Source: Deltaproteobacteria bacterium (GTDB lineage: Bacteria; Myxococcota; Myxococcia; SLRQ01). Taken from it: DNA of 64,000 bases. The position numbers and the translations under genes are program-made. The DNA is taken from contig JARGFU010000013.1 of NCBI GenBank assembly GCA_029210625.1, forward strand, positions 62,001 through 126,000, read 5' to 3'. How positions within the stretch are numbered: the stretch's first letter is position 1; every line of letters starts with the position of its first letter. Below, in pieces: positions 24,388 through 32,519 of this stretch. A model generated the notes under the pieces. It searched no databases and was not told where the DNA came from. It worked only from the letters and a program-made list of their open reading frames with translations.

Positions 24388-25500
24388 CTACATGCAGATC
24401 CCGTTGTTGGGATCGCCGACGTTCGTGCAGGTCAGGCCGGTCGGGCAGGTCGGGGTCGCCAGCGGGCAGACGATGGCGCAGTAGGTCGGATCCGCCCCGG
24501 TGGCGGTCGTGATCACGCACTGCGAGGTCATGCTCTCGACCGTGGGGCAGTCGGTGGCCTCGGTGGCGGGCGTGCAGCCGGGCATGCAGATGCCGGGCTG
24601 GCCGGAACCGAAGCTCAGGCAGTCCAGGCCGGCCTGGCAGTTGCCCGCGGTGCCGCCGCACTCGGCGAAGGCGCCCTGGTCACCGGTGGCCGGGGTGTCG
24701 CAGACGCCGAGGTTGTAGCCGGGCTGCAGCTCGATGGCGTTGCCGTTCGAGTCGAGCACGCCCAGGCAGCGCTGATCGCCGGTGCAGGTGGTCTCGCAGG
24801 CGTTGGGCACGCAGGTCTGGAAGCAGGTGGCCGGGGTGGCCTGGTCGAAGGAGGCGCAGACGCCGGCGTTGTCGGCGCCGCAGAAGCCCTGGGTCTGGTT
24901 GCCGCACTCCGCGCCGATGTTCTGGCCGGTGGCCACCAGGGCGCAGACGTCGGTGCAGTCGGCGGGGCAGCCGGTGATGGTCTCGCCCGGATCGCAGGTG
25001 CCGTTGCCGCAGGTGATGGGGCAGTCGGCGGCGCAGTTGGTGTTGGTCTCGCCGGCGTCGCAGACGCCGTTGCCGCAGGTGGTGTTGCAGTCGGCGGCGC
25101 AGTTCGCCGGGGTCTCGCCCGCGTCACAGGTGCCGTTGTTGTTGCAGACGACCGGGCAGTCGGCGGCGCAGCTGGTGGAGGTCTCACCGGCGTCGCAGGT
25201 GCCGTTGTTGTTGCAGGTGACCGGGCAGTCGTTCGGGCAGTTGTCCGAGTTCTCGCCGGCGTTGCAGGTGCCGTTGTTGTTGCAGACCGGGCAGTCCGCC
25301 GAGCAGGTGGCCGAGGTCTCACCCGCGTCGCAGGTGCCGTTGCCGCAGCTCTCGGCGCAGTCGGCCGAGCAGGAGCTGGCGTCCTCGCCGGCCTCGCAGG
25401 TGCCGTTGCCGCAGACGGCGTCGTCGTCGTCCTTGCCACCGCAGGCCGTGAGGGAGAGAGCGAGCAGGAAGATGGGGAGCAGGCGGAACATCGACTTCAT
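24388..25500 (-). CDS. Cys-rich lipoprotein with seven CGNGxCDxGE-type repeats
   Basis: 370 residues. Lipobox LSLTAC (Cys20), then an acidic GGKDDDD linker. Seven repeats of about 18-20 residues follow (about 29-165), each of form C(G/NN)NGTCDAGE ending in CxxDC, with four or so Cys per repeat, so each is probably disulfide-bonded and perhaps calcium-binding. The C-terminal 200 residues hold more paired Cys, for example ACETTCTGDQRCLG. Such repeats are common in secreted myxobacterial proteins. ATG has AGGAGGAG upstream. Exported to the envelope; function unknown. Confidence 0.85.
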   Translation of the reverse strand: MKSMFRLLPIFLLALSLTACGGKDDDDAVCGNGTCEAGEDASSCSADCAESCGNGTCDAGETSATCSADCPVCNNNGTCNAGENSDNCPNDCPVTCNNNGTCDAGETSTSCAADCPVVCNNNGTCDAGETPANCAADCNTTCGNGVCDAGETNTNCAADCPITCGNGTCDPGETITGCPADCTDVCALVATGQNIGAECGNQTQGFCGADNAGVCASFDQATPATCFQTCVPNACETTCTGDQRCLGVLDSNGNAIELQPGYNLGVCDTPATGDQGAFAECGGTAGNCQAGLDCLSFGSGQPGICMPGCTPATEATDCPTVESMTSQCVITTATGADPTYCAIVCPLATPTCPTGLTCTNVGDPNNGICM

Positions 25501-25629
25501 GGGGGTCTCCTCCTTTGGGAGGTCGCAATGGGGAGTGATTTTCAGGCCTCAAGTAGCGAACCTGGAGGGGTAGGGGAAGGCCCCGCGGCCCCTCCATGTC
25601 CCCCGTCGCCGCATAGTAAGGTGTGCGGC

Positions 25630-27834
25630 GTGAGACGCCTTCGCCCGCTCCAGCATTCACTCCGGTCTCTCTCCCTGCTCCTCCTCGCCGCGCTGCCCCT
25701 CGGGGTGGCCTGCCCGGCGCCGGTCGACGAACCGGACGGCGGCACCCCGGACGGGGGGGATCCGGCGGCCTGTCTCACCCTCTTCCGCTTCGACGACGGC
25801 CGGCCCCACCAGCAGGTGAACCTCGCGGGGACCCTCAACGGCTGGTCGGAGACGGCCGATCGCCTGGCGCCCGACCCGGCCTCCGGCGCCACGGCCTGGG
25901 TGCTGGAGAAGGAGCTCTCGGCGGGCGACTGGGCCTACCACTTCCTGGTCGACGGCCGGCCCACCCTCGATCCCCTCCACCTCGAGCGCACCTGGCAGAC
26001 CGGCGATCTGCGCTCCCTCCGCCGTACCACCGACTGCTCGGAGCCCACCCTCGAGGTCGAGCGCTTCGGCATCGAGGCCGGGCCGGGCGGCGGTCACCTG
26101 CGCGCCACGATCCGCTTCACCCCCGGCATCCAGGGGGACGCCCTCGATCCCGCGACCGCCGTGGCCCGCCTCGACGGAGCGGCCCTCCCCGCCTCGGTCC
26201 TGGACGAGGCGGCCGGGCTCTTCGAGATCGACGTCCAGAACCTGCCGGCGGGCAAGCACCGCCTCTCGGTGGAGGCCGGCGACCTGGCCGGACGGGCGGC
26301 CCCGGCCCGCCTGCTCTCGGCCTGGGCCGAGGCCCGCCCCTTCACCTGGGAGGGGGCGACCCTCTACTTCCCGATGACCGATCGCTTCCGCAACGGCGAT
26401 CCGGCCAACGACGCGCCGGCGGGGGTCGAGGCCATCTCCGACTACCGCGGCGGGGACTGGGCGGGCATCCAGGCCGCCCTGGAGGAGGGCTACTTCGACG
26501 ACCTCGGCGTCACCGCGCTGTGGCTCTCGCCCCTGCAGGCGAACCCCGCGGGCGGCTTCTGGGGCACCGACGGGCACCAGCACACCGGCTACCACGGCTA
26601 CTGGCCCTCGGCGGCGCGGGAGACGCAGGCGCGCTTCGGCACCCTGGCCGAGCTGCAGGCCCTGGTCGAGGCGGCCCACGCCCGCGGCATCCGGGTGCTC
26701 GCGGATCTGGTCTTCAACCACGTCCACGCCGAGCACGCCTACGCCGCGCAGGGCGGGTGGCTCAACGGCGACGGCTCCTGCGTCTGCGGCGGGCCGGGCT
26801 GCGACTGGAACACCTTCCCGAAGGTCTGCTGGTTCACCGACTACCTGCCGGACCTCGACTGGCGGGTGGACGCCGTCTCCGACGCGATGGTGGCCGACGC
26901 CCTCTGGTGGCTGGACGCCGCGGACCTGGACGGCTTCCGGGTCGACGCGGTGAAGCACTTCGAGAAGAGCGCGACCTCGAACCTGCGGGCGGCCCTGGCG
27001 GCCCGGGAGGCGGCCGGGAGCGCGCCGGTCTTCCTGGTGGGCGAGACCTTCGTCGGCGAGGGGCAGCACGGCCCGGTGGCCGAGTACGTGGGTGGTGGGC
27101 AGCTCGACGGGCAGTTCGATTTCCCCCTCTACTGGACCGCGGTGCGGGTCTTCGCCCGGGGTGAGGGCAGCTTCCTCGACCTCGAGGCCGCGATGGCCGC
27201 CGGCGAGGCGACCTGGCCCGAGGGCGCGGTGATGTCCCCCTTCCTGGGCAACCACGACATCCCCCGCTTCCTCTCCCACGCCGCCGGAGACATCGCCGAC
27301 CTCTACGGCAACGGCTCCAAGGAGCAGGGCTGGAGCGCGCCTCCCCAGGCGCCGGACGCGGACCTCCCCTACGAGCGCGCCCGGCTGGCCTTCGCCTGGC
27401 TGCTGACCGGCCCGGGGCTGCCGCTGATCTACTACGGCGACGAGATCGGCCTGCCCGGCGCCGGGGATCCGGACAACCGCCGGATGATGCCCACCGACCC
27501 CGGGCCCCGCGGCGGGCAGCTCCTCGGCTCCGTGCAGCAGCTCGGGCAGCTGCGCCGCGAGACGCCGGCCCTGCGCCTCGGCGAGCGCCGCACCCTCTGG
27601 ATCGACGGCGACTTCTGGGTGCAGGTGCGCGACGCCGGCGGCTCGAGCGTGGCGATCGTGGCCCTCAACCGCGGTGCCACGACCCGCACCGAGACCGTGA
27701 CCCTCGACGGCGCGCTCGCCGGCATCCCCCGCCTGACCTTCCAGGCGCGGATCGGCGGCGGCGAGGTGGTGGCCACGAACGGTCAGCTGACGATCAGCGT
27801 GCCGCCGATGGGCCACGAGGTGCTGACGCCCTGA
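25630..27834 (+). CDS. Secreted alpha-amylase family (GH13) lipoprotein
   Basis: 734 residues from the GTG at 25630; AAGGTG upstream can act as Shine-Dalgarno or as a -10 (TAAGGT, 7 bases away). A signal peptide ends LPLGVAC. About 45-130 is a starch-binding-like E-set domain (VNLAGTLNGWSETADRL). The GH13 barrel has LADLVFNHVHAEH, DLDGFRVDAVKHFEK with the catalytic Asp, VGETFVGEG with the acid/base Glu, and FLGNHDIPRF. A small beta domain ends the protein. It should cut alpha-1,4-glucans at the cell surface. It ends 8 bases before the convergent mvaA stop. Confidence 0.93.
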   Translation: MRRLRPLQHSLRSLSLLLLAALPLGVACPAPVDEPDGGTPDGGDPAACLTLFRFDDGRPHQQVNLAGTLNGWSETADRLAPDPASGATAWVLEKELSAGDWAYHFLVDGRPTLDPLHLERTWQTGDLRSLRRTTDCSEPTLEVERFGIEAGPGGGHLRATIRFTPGIQGDALDPATAVARLDGAALPASVLDEAAGLFEIDVQNLPAGKHRLSVEAGDLAGRAAPARLLSAWAEARPFTWEGATLYFPMTDRFRNGDPANDAPAGVEAISDYRGGDWAGIQAALEEGYFDDLGVTALWLSPLQANPAGGFWGTDGHQHTGYHGYWPSAARETQARFGTLAELQALVEAAHARGIRVLADLVFNHVHAEHAYAAQGGWLNGDGSCVCGGPGCDWNTFPKVCWFTDYLPDLDWRVDAVSDAMVADALWWLDAADLDGFRVDAVKHFEKSATSNLRAALAAREAAGSAPVFLVGETFVGEGQHGPVAEYVGGGQLDGQFDFPLYWTAVRVFARGEGSFLDLEAAMAAGEATWPEGAVMSPFLGNHDIPRFLSHAAGDIADLYGNGSKEQGWSAPPQAPDADLPYERARLAFAWLLTGPGLPLIYYGDEIGLPGAGDPDNRRMMPTDPGPRGGQLLGSVQQLGQLRRETPALRLGERRTLWIDGDFWVQVRDAGGSSVAIVALNRGATTRTETVTLDGALAGIPRLTFQARIGGGEVVATNGQLTISVPPMGHEVLTP

Positions 27835-27842
27835 GGCCCCTT

Positions 27843-29171
27843 TCAGGGCGCGGGGGAGGCGCCGAGCTCGGCGATGAGCTCGCGGGCGCGCTCCGGCGTG
27901 TAGCGGCCCTCGGCGGAGAGCCGGCGGGCGACGATCTCGAGGAGCTCGGCGGGGGCCCGGGCCTCGAGGGCCACCGAGCGGGAGTGGAGGGCCATGTGGC
28001 CCCGCTGGATGCCGTCGGTGGCCAGCGCCCGCAGGGCGGCGAGGTTGCTCGCCAGCCCCACCGCGGCGGCCAGCCCGGCGAGGTCGGCGGCCGATCCCAC
28101 GTCGGCCAGGCGGAGGGCGGCGCGGACCCCGGGGTGCGCCCGGGCGGCGCCGCCAACGACGCCCACGGCCAGGGGCAGGTGCGCCTCCCCCACCAGGGTG
28201 CCGTCGGAGAGCACCCGCCAGGTGGAGAGGGGGCGGTAGGTGCCCGAGCGGGCGGCCCAGGCGTGCGCGGCGGCCTCGGCCTGGCGCCAGTCCTGACCGG
28301 TGGCGAGGAGCACGGCGTCGAGCCCGTTCATGAAGCCCTTGTTGTGGGTGACGGCGCGGTAGGGATCCACCTCGGCGAAGCGGGAGGCCTCGGCGATCCG
28401 GGCGGCGACCTCCGCTCCGTCGGTCCAGCGGGCGTCGGTCAGGGCCTCGGGGGGGATCCGGCAGGTGACCCGCACCCGGCGCTGGTCGGCGTAGTTGGAG
28501 AGGATCCGCAGGCCGATCCGCCCGCCGGTGAGCTCGGCGATCGCGGGCGCGATCCCCTCGGCGATCGTGTTGAGCAGGTTCGCGCCCATGGCGTCCAGGC
28601 AGTCGACCATCACGTGGACCACCAGGGAGCCGCGCCGCTCCAGCTCGTGGGGCGGCAGCACGCGGGCCTCGACGGCGCGGGCCCCGCCTCCCCGGGCGAC
28701 CATCCGGGGGATCAGCGTGTTCGCGGTGGCGACCAGCTCGGCCTCGGCGGCGCGGATCCGTCCGGCGGCGGCCTCGGGATCGTCGAGCTCGGTGACGTGG
28801 ATCTGGCTCGCCATCAGCGCGGCGGTGGTCTCCACCTGGAAGCCGCCGCCGGCGCGAACCCGCAGGGCCGCGCCGGAGGCCGCGGCCACCACGCTGGGCT
28901 CCTCGACGACCATCGGGGCCACCCGCTCCTCGCCGTCGACGACGAGGTTCAGGCAGACGCCGAGCGGCAGCCCGTGGATGCCGATCACGTTCTCGCTCAT
29001 CGCCTCGGCGACGCCGTGATCGAAGCCACCGGCGCAGGAGGCGCCCGAGAGGGTCTCGAGCTCGTCCTCGCTCAGCCAGCCGGCGTCGGCGAGGGCGGCC
29101 AGGCGCGCCTCCCGGTCGAGGCGGTAGAAGCCGGGGATGCGGCCCCGGGGGTGTCGGCGATCCATCTTCAT
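27843..29171 (-). CDS. mvaA: Class II hydroxymethylglutaryl-CoA reductase
   Basis: 442 residues. Class II features: SENVIGIHGLPLGVCLNLV, MVDCLDAMGANLLNTIAEG, the Lys motif VTHNKGFMNGLDAVLLATGQDWR (written in two parts: VTHNKGFMNG and DAVLLATGQDWR) and the catalytic His in GHMALHSRSVA. It interconverts HMG-CoA and mevalonate. Next to crtE it most simply feeds mevalonate-pathway isoprenoids to carotenoids, although some class II enzymes work in reverse. Start overlaps the crtE stop by 4 bases (ATGA). Confidence 0.95.
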   Translation of the reverse strand: MKMDRRHPRGRIPGFYRLDREARLAALADAGWLSEDELETLSGASCAGGFDHGVAEAMSENVIGIHGLPLGVCLNLVVDGEERVAPMVVEEPSVVAAASGAALRVRAGGGFQVETTAALMASQIHVTELDDPEAAAGRIRAAEAELVATANTLIPRMVARGGGARAVEARVLPPHELERRGSLVVHVMVDCLDAMGANLLNTIAEGIAPAIAELTGGRIGLRILSNYADQRRVRVTCRIPPEALTDARWTDGAEVAARIAEASRFAEVDPYRAVTHNKGFMNGLDAVLLATGQDWRQAEAAAHAWAARSGTYRPLSTWRVLSDGTLVGEAHLPLAVGVVGGAARAHPGVRAALRLADVGSAADLAGLAAAVGLASNLAALRALATDGIQRGHMALHSRSVALEARAPAELLEIVARRLSAEGRYTPERARELIAELGASPAP

Positions 29172-30028
29172 GCGCTCTCCTCCACGCGGGTGGCCGTGCT
29201 CAGGGTGTCCAGGATCCAGGCCCGCAGGTCGTCCCCGCCGGGCGTGTGGGGGACGGCGTTGGCGGCGTCCCGCACCAGGCCGGTGAGCCGGGTGACCGCG
29301 CTGTCCACGCCGAGGCGGGCGACCGCGTTGGGCCGCCCGAGGGCGGCGTCGCGCCCGCCGAGCTTGCCGCTGCCGGCGGTGCTGCCGAGCAGATCCTGCA
29401 GGTCGTCGGCGACCTGGTAGGCCTCGCCGAGCAGCACCCCGATGCCCTCCCAGTCCCGCCGGCGCCCGCCGGCCGCGAGGGCGCCGCCCACCAGGGCGGC
29501 CTCGAAGAGGGCCCCGGTCTTCAGGCGGTGGTAGGTGCCCAGGTCGGCCTGCGGCTCGGACTCCCAGGCCTGACCGCTGGTGATGCCGTTGGGCGCGCCG
29601 ACGCAGCCGGCCAGCAGGCGGACGATCCCCGGCAGGCGGCGGGGGTGGCGGGCCGAGGCCGCGGCGACCACCTCGAAGGCCTGCACGATCAGGGCATCCG
29701 CGACCAGGATGGCCAGGGGCTCGTCGAAGGCCCGGTGCACCGTGGCGCGGCCGCGGCGCAGGGGGGCGTCGTCGAAGGCCGGGAGGTCGTCCTGGACCAG
29801 CGAGGCGCAGTGCAGCAGCTCCACGGCCGCGGCGACGGCGTCCGCCAGCTCCGGATCGTCGTCCCCGCTGGCCTCGGCGGCCAGCAGGGCGAGGCGGGGC
29901 CGCAGGCGCTTGCCTCCCGGGAACATCGCGTACTGGATGGCCTGGGCGAGCCGCGGGGGACAGGGATGCTGGATGGCCTTGCTGACGGCGCGCTTCAGGG
30001 CGGTCTCGATCCGGAGGGTCTTGTCCAT
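29168..30028 (-). CDS. crtE: Geranylgeranyl (polyprenyl) diphosphate synthase
   Basis: 286 residues from the ATG at 30028. An in-frame ATG at 30064 is rejected because it coincides with the -35 box of this gene's promoter; the -10 TAGACA ends 8 bases before 30028, so the mRNA is leaderless. Motifs are GGKRLRPRL, the first Asp-rich VQDDLPAFDD and the second ADDLQDL. It condenses isopentenyl units to the C20 precursor that CrtB joins to phytoene. Operon with mvaA. Confidence 0.93.
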   Translation of the reverse strand: MDKTLRIETALKRAVSKAIQHPCPPRLAQAIQYAMFPGGKRLRPRLALLAAEASGDDDPELADAVAAAVELLHCASLVQDDLPAFDDAPLRRGRATVHRAFDEPLAILVADALIVQAFEVVAAASARHPRRLPGIVRLLAGCVGAPNGITSGQAWESEPQADLGTYHRLKTGALFEAALVGGALAAGGRRRDWEGIGVLLGEAYQVADDLQDLLGSTAGSGKLGGRDAALGRPNAVARLGVDSAVTRLTGLVRDAANAVPHTPGGDDLRAWILDTLSTATRVEESA

Positions 30029-30036
30029 GGGGTGAT

Positions 30037-30064
30037 TGTCTATGCTTCGTTTAATGTTTGTCAA
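30037..30064 (-). promoter_or_regulatory. Promoter of crtE-mvaA
   Basis: Minus strand TTGACA (30064-30059), 16 bases, TAGACA (30042-30037). The -35 shares five bases with the -35 of the divergent crtD promoter. Confidence 0.7.
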
Positions 30065-30085
30065 GCTATAAACAAAGACTATACA
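30058..30085 (+). promoter_or_regulatory. Promoter of the crtD operon with 11-bp operator repeats
   Basis: TTGTCA (30058-30063), 16 bases, TATACA (30080-30085); the ATG at 30094 is 8 bases on. TTGTCA, TAAACA (30069-30074) and TATACA recur exactly every 11 bases, like the TnTACA half-sites bound by CarH tetramers. Confidence 0.7.
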
Positions 30086-30093
30086 ATGTCCTC

Positions 30094-31671
30094 ATGACGC
30101 GAAGCTCGAGACGGCTCCCGGCCCTGGTCGTCGGGGGAGGCATCGGCGGCCTCACCGCCGCCATCGCCCTGGCGAGGGAGGGGCACGCCGTGCAGCTCCT
30201 CGAGCGGGCAGCGGTGGTCGGCGGCAAGGCCCGCCGCCTCGAGGTGGGCGGCCGCGCGATCGACGCCGGGCCCACCGTCCTCACCATGGCCTGGGTCTTC
30301 GAGGAGCTCTTCGCCTCGGTGGGCGCCAGCCTCCGGGAGCGGATCGTCCTGAACCCCGCCGGCGTCCTGGCCCGCCACGCCTGGGCCGACGGCAGCCGCC
30401 TGGACCTCCACCACGAGCTCGAGGAGAGCGCGGCGGCCATCGCCGACTTCGCCGGGGCGAAGGAGGCCGAGGGCTACCGCCGCTTCATGGAGCGGGCCCG
30501 CACCATCTACCAGGCGGTGGACGAGATCTTCCTGCGCTCGCAGCGCCCCTCGATCCTCGGCAACTTCTTCCAGCTGGGCTTGATGGGGCTGCCCTTCCTG
30601 GCGCGGATCGACGCGATGCGGACGATGGCCGCCGCCCTGGAGACCCACTTCCAGGATCCGCGCCTGCGTCAGCTCTTCGGCCGCTACGCCACCTACAGCG
30701 GCGGCTCTCCCTACCAGACCCCGGCCACCTTCAACCTCATCGCCCACGTCGAGCAGGACGGGGTGTGGGTGCCTCGAGGTGGCATCTCGGCGCTGGCCCG
30801 GGCGCTGGCCGGGCTCGCCGGCGAGCTGGGGGTGGAGGTGCGCACCGGCGCCGAGGTGGTCGAGGTCCTCGTCGAGGGCGGCGAGGCCACCGGGGTGCTG
30901 CTCGCGAGCGGCGAGCGGCTGGACGCCTCCCTGATCGTGCTCAACGCCGACGCGGGCGCGCTGGCGGCCGGCCACCTCGGGGCGGCGGTGCAGGAGGTCG
31001 TACCCGCTCCGAGGGAGCGCTCCTACTCGGCCCTCACCCTGGTGGGCGTGGGCCGCCTCGAGGGCTTCCCCCTCGACTTCCACAACGTCTTCTTCTCCGG
31101 GGACTACGCCGCCGAGTTCGAGGCGCTGCGCGCGGGCCGCCTGCCGGCGCTCCCCACCACCTATCTGTGTGCTCAGGACCGGGCGCCGGGGCAGCCGCCC
31201 CGGGCGGCGGGCGCCGCGGAGCGCTTCCTGATGATCATCAACGCCCCCGCGCTCGGCGCGGGCGAGAACCCCTCCCCCGGGGAGGAGGAGCTGGAACGAT
31301 GCGAGAGAGCAGCCTTCGAGCTGATGGAGAGTTGTGGACTCCGGGTGCCGCGGCAGGGCCTGGAACACCAGAGGGTGGGGCCGGCGGACTTCGCGCGCCT
31401 CTTCCCGGGCAGCCGGGGAGCCCTCTACGGGGCGGCGCCGCACGGGATGATGGCGGGGATGCGCCGGCCGGCGGCGCGGACGCGGCTGCCGGGGCTCTAC
31501 CTCTGCGGGGGGAGCGCTCACCCGGGGGCGGGGGTGCCGATGGCGGCGCTCTCGGGGCTGCGCGCCGCGGAGGCCGCCACCCGGGACCGGCCTTCGACCT
31601 CGCCCCCGATCCGGGTGGCTACCTCTGGTGGTACCTCGACATCGTCTCGGACGACGGACGCCACGCCCTGA
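30094..31671 (+). CDS. crtD: Carotenoid desaturase, CrtD-like (1-hydroxycarotenoid 3,4-desaturase)
   Basis: 525 residues. FAD-binding VVGGGIGGLTAAIALAREGH near the N-terminus, GGKARR and DAGPTVLTM, and the C-terminal LYLCGGSAHPGAGVPMAAL, where GVPM is more CrtD- than CrtI-like. It should introduce the 3,4 double bond in a 1-hydroxylated acyclic carotene. The last 30 residues (after AAEAAT) are low-complexity and lie on top of the crtC reading frame, so the natural end may be near 31580 or the two genes may be joined by a frameshift. Confidence 0.85.
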   Translation: MTRSSRRLPALVVGGGIGGLTAAIALAREGHAVQLLERAAVVGGKARRLEVGGRAIDAGPTVLTMAWVFEELFASVGASLRERIVLNPAGVLARHAWADGSRLDLHHELEESAAAIADFAGAKEAEGYRRFMERARTIYQAVDEIFLRSQRPSILGNFFQLGLMGLPFLARIDAMRTMAAALETHFQDPRLRQLFGRYATYSGGSPYQTPATFNLIAHVEQDGVWVPRGGISALARALAGLAGELGVEVRTGAEVVEVLVEGGEATGVLLASGERLDASLIVLNADAGALAAGHLGAAVQEVVPAPRERSYSALTLVGVGRLEGFPLDFHNVFFSGDYAAEFEALRAGRLPALPTTYLCAQDRAPGQPPRAAGAAERFLMIINAPALGAGENPSPGEEELERCERAAFELMESCGLRVPRQGLEHQRVGPADFARLFPGSRGALYGAAPHGMMAGMRRPAARTRLPGLYLCGGSAHPGAGVPMAALSGLRAAEAATRDRPSTSPPIRVATSGGTSTSSRTTDATP

Positions 31672-32519
31672 CGGCCATCCTCTTCGTCGGCAACGTCTTC
31701 TCGCCCTGGTACGCGGCGGCGCGCCGCGCCGCGCCCGGGGGGCAGGCCGATCCCCGCGCCCACGCCGCGGTGAACCTCTGCCTCTATGGCCCCTACCGGC
31801 ACCGCTGGGCCTACACCGAGGTCGGCGCCCGCCACCTCGAGCAGAGCCCGGAGCACCTGCGGATCCACCAGAGCCAGCTCTACTGGGAGGAGGGCCGCCT
31901 GGTGCTGGAGGTCGACGAGACCCAGGCGCCGCTGGGCGGACGCCTGAAGGGGCGGATCGTCCTCGACCCCGGGGCCCGCTTCTCGGAGCCAGAGGATCTG
32001 GCCGGCACCGGCCGCCACCTCTGGTGGCCGCTGGCCCCCTTCTCCCGGGCCGAGGTGGCGCTCGAGTCGCCCGGGCTCTCCTTCTCCGGCGCGGCCTACC
32101 ACGACGCCAACATGGGCTCGGAGCCCATCGAGGACGGGCTGCGGCGCTGGTGGTGGATGCGGGCTCCCCTCTCGGAGGGCGCGGCGGTGCTCTACGACGC
32201 CATCGATCCGGCCGGAGAGGAGCGTCCCCTGGGCCTCTTCCTCGGGAGGGACGGCAGCCGCGAGCCGATCTCGGCCGCGGTCCCCGGCCGGCTGCGCCCG
32301 ACCCGCTGGCTGATGCCGCGCCCGCTGCGCAGCGGCCACGGCCGCCCGCCCCGCCTCCTGAAGGCCTACGAGGACACCCCCTTCTACGCCCGCTCCCTGG
32401 TCGAGCTGGAGCTGCGGGGGGAGCGCACCCGCGGCGTCTACGAGGTGGTCGATCTCGATCGCTTCGCCAGCCGCTGGGTGCAGGCCCTGCTGCCCTACCG
32501 CATGAAGAGGATCCCATGA
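31581..32519 (+). CDS. crtC: Carotenoid 1,2-hydratase, CrtC-like, without an evident start codon
   Basis: About 312 residues; homology begins at GPAFDLAPDPGGYLWWYLD, typical of the CrtC N-terminus. Further motifs are FVGNVFSPWYAAARR, VNLCLYGPYRHRWAYTE and AYHDANMGSEPIEDGLRRW. It hydrates the terminal 1,2 double bond of acyclic carotenes. No ATG, GTG or TTG lies in frame close to the conserved start; the frame is open upstream, one base back relative to crtD. The coordinate is the beginning of recognisable homology, not a proven start. Stop overlaps the next gene (ATGA). Confidence 0.8.
   Translation, partial: PGPAFDLAPDPGGYLWWYLDIVSDDGRHALTAILFVGNVFSPWYAAARRAAPGGQADPRAHAAVNLCLYGPYRHRWAYTEVGARHLEQSPEHLRIHQSQLYWEEGRLVLEVDETQAPLGGRLKGRIVLDPGARFSEPEDLAGTGRHLWWPLAPFSRAEVALESPGLSFSGAAYHDANMGSEPIEDGLRRWWWMRAPLSEGAAVLYDAIDPAGEERPLGLFLGRDGSREPISAAVPGRLRPTRWLMPRPLRSGHGRPPRLLKAYEDTPFYARSLVELELRGERTRGVYEVVDLDRFASRWVQALLPYRMKRIP

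Noticed and set aside
31299-31580. ATG at 31299 with GGAGGAG upstream as the crtC start
   Set aside because: It would add about 95 codons with no homology that overlap conserved crtD sequence; the purines are crtD Glu codons.
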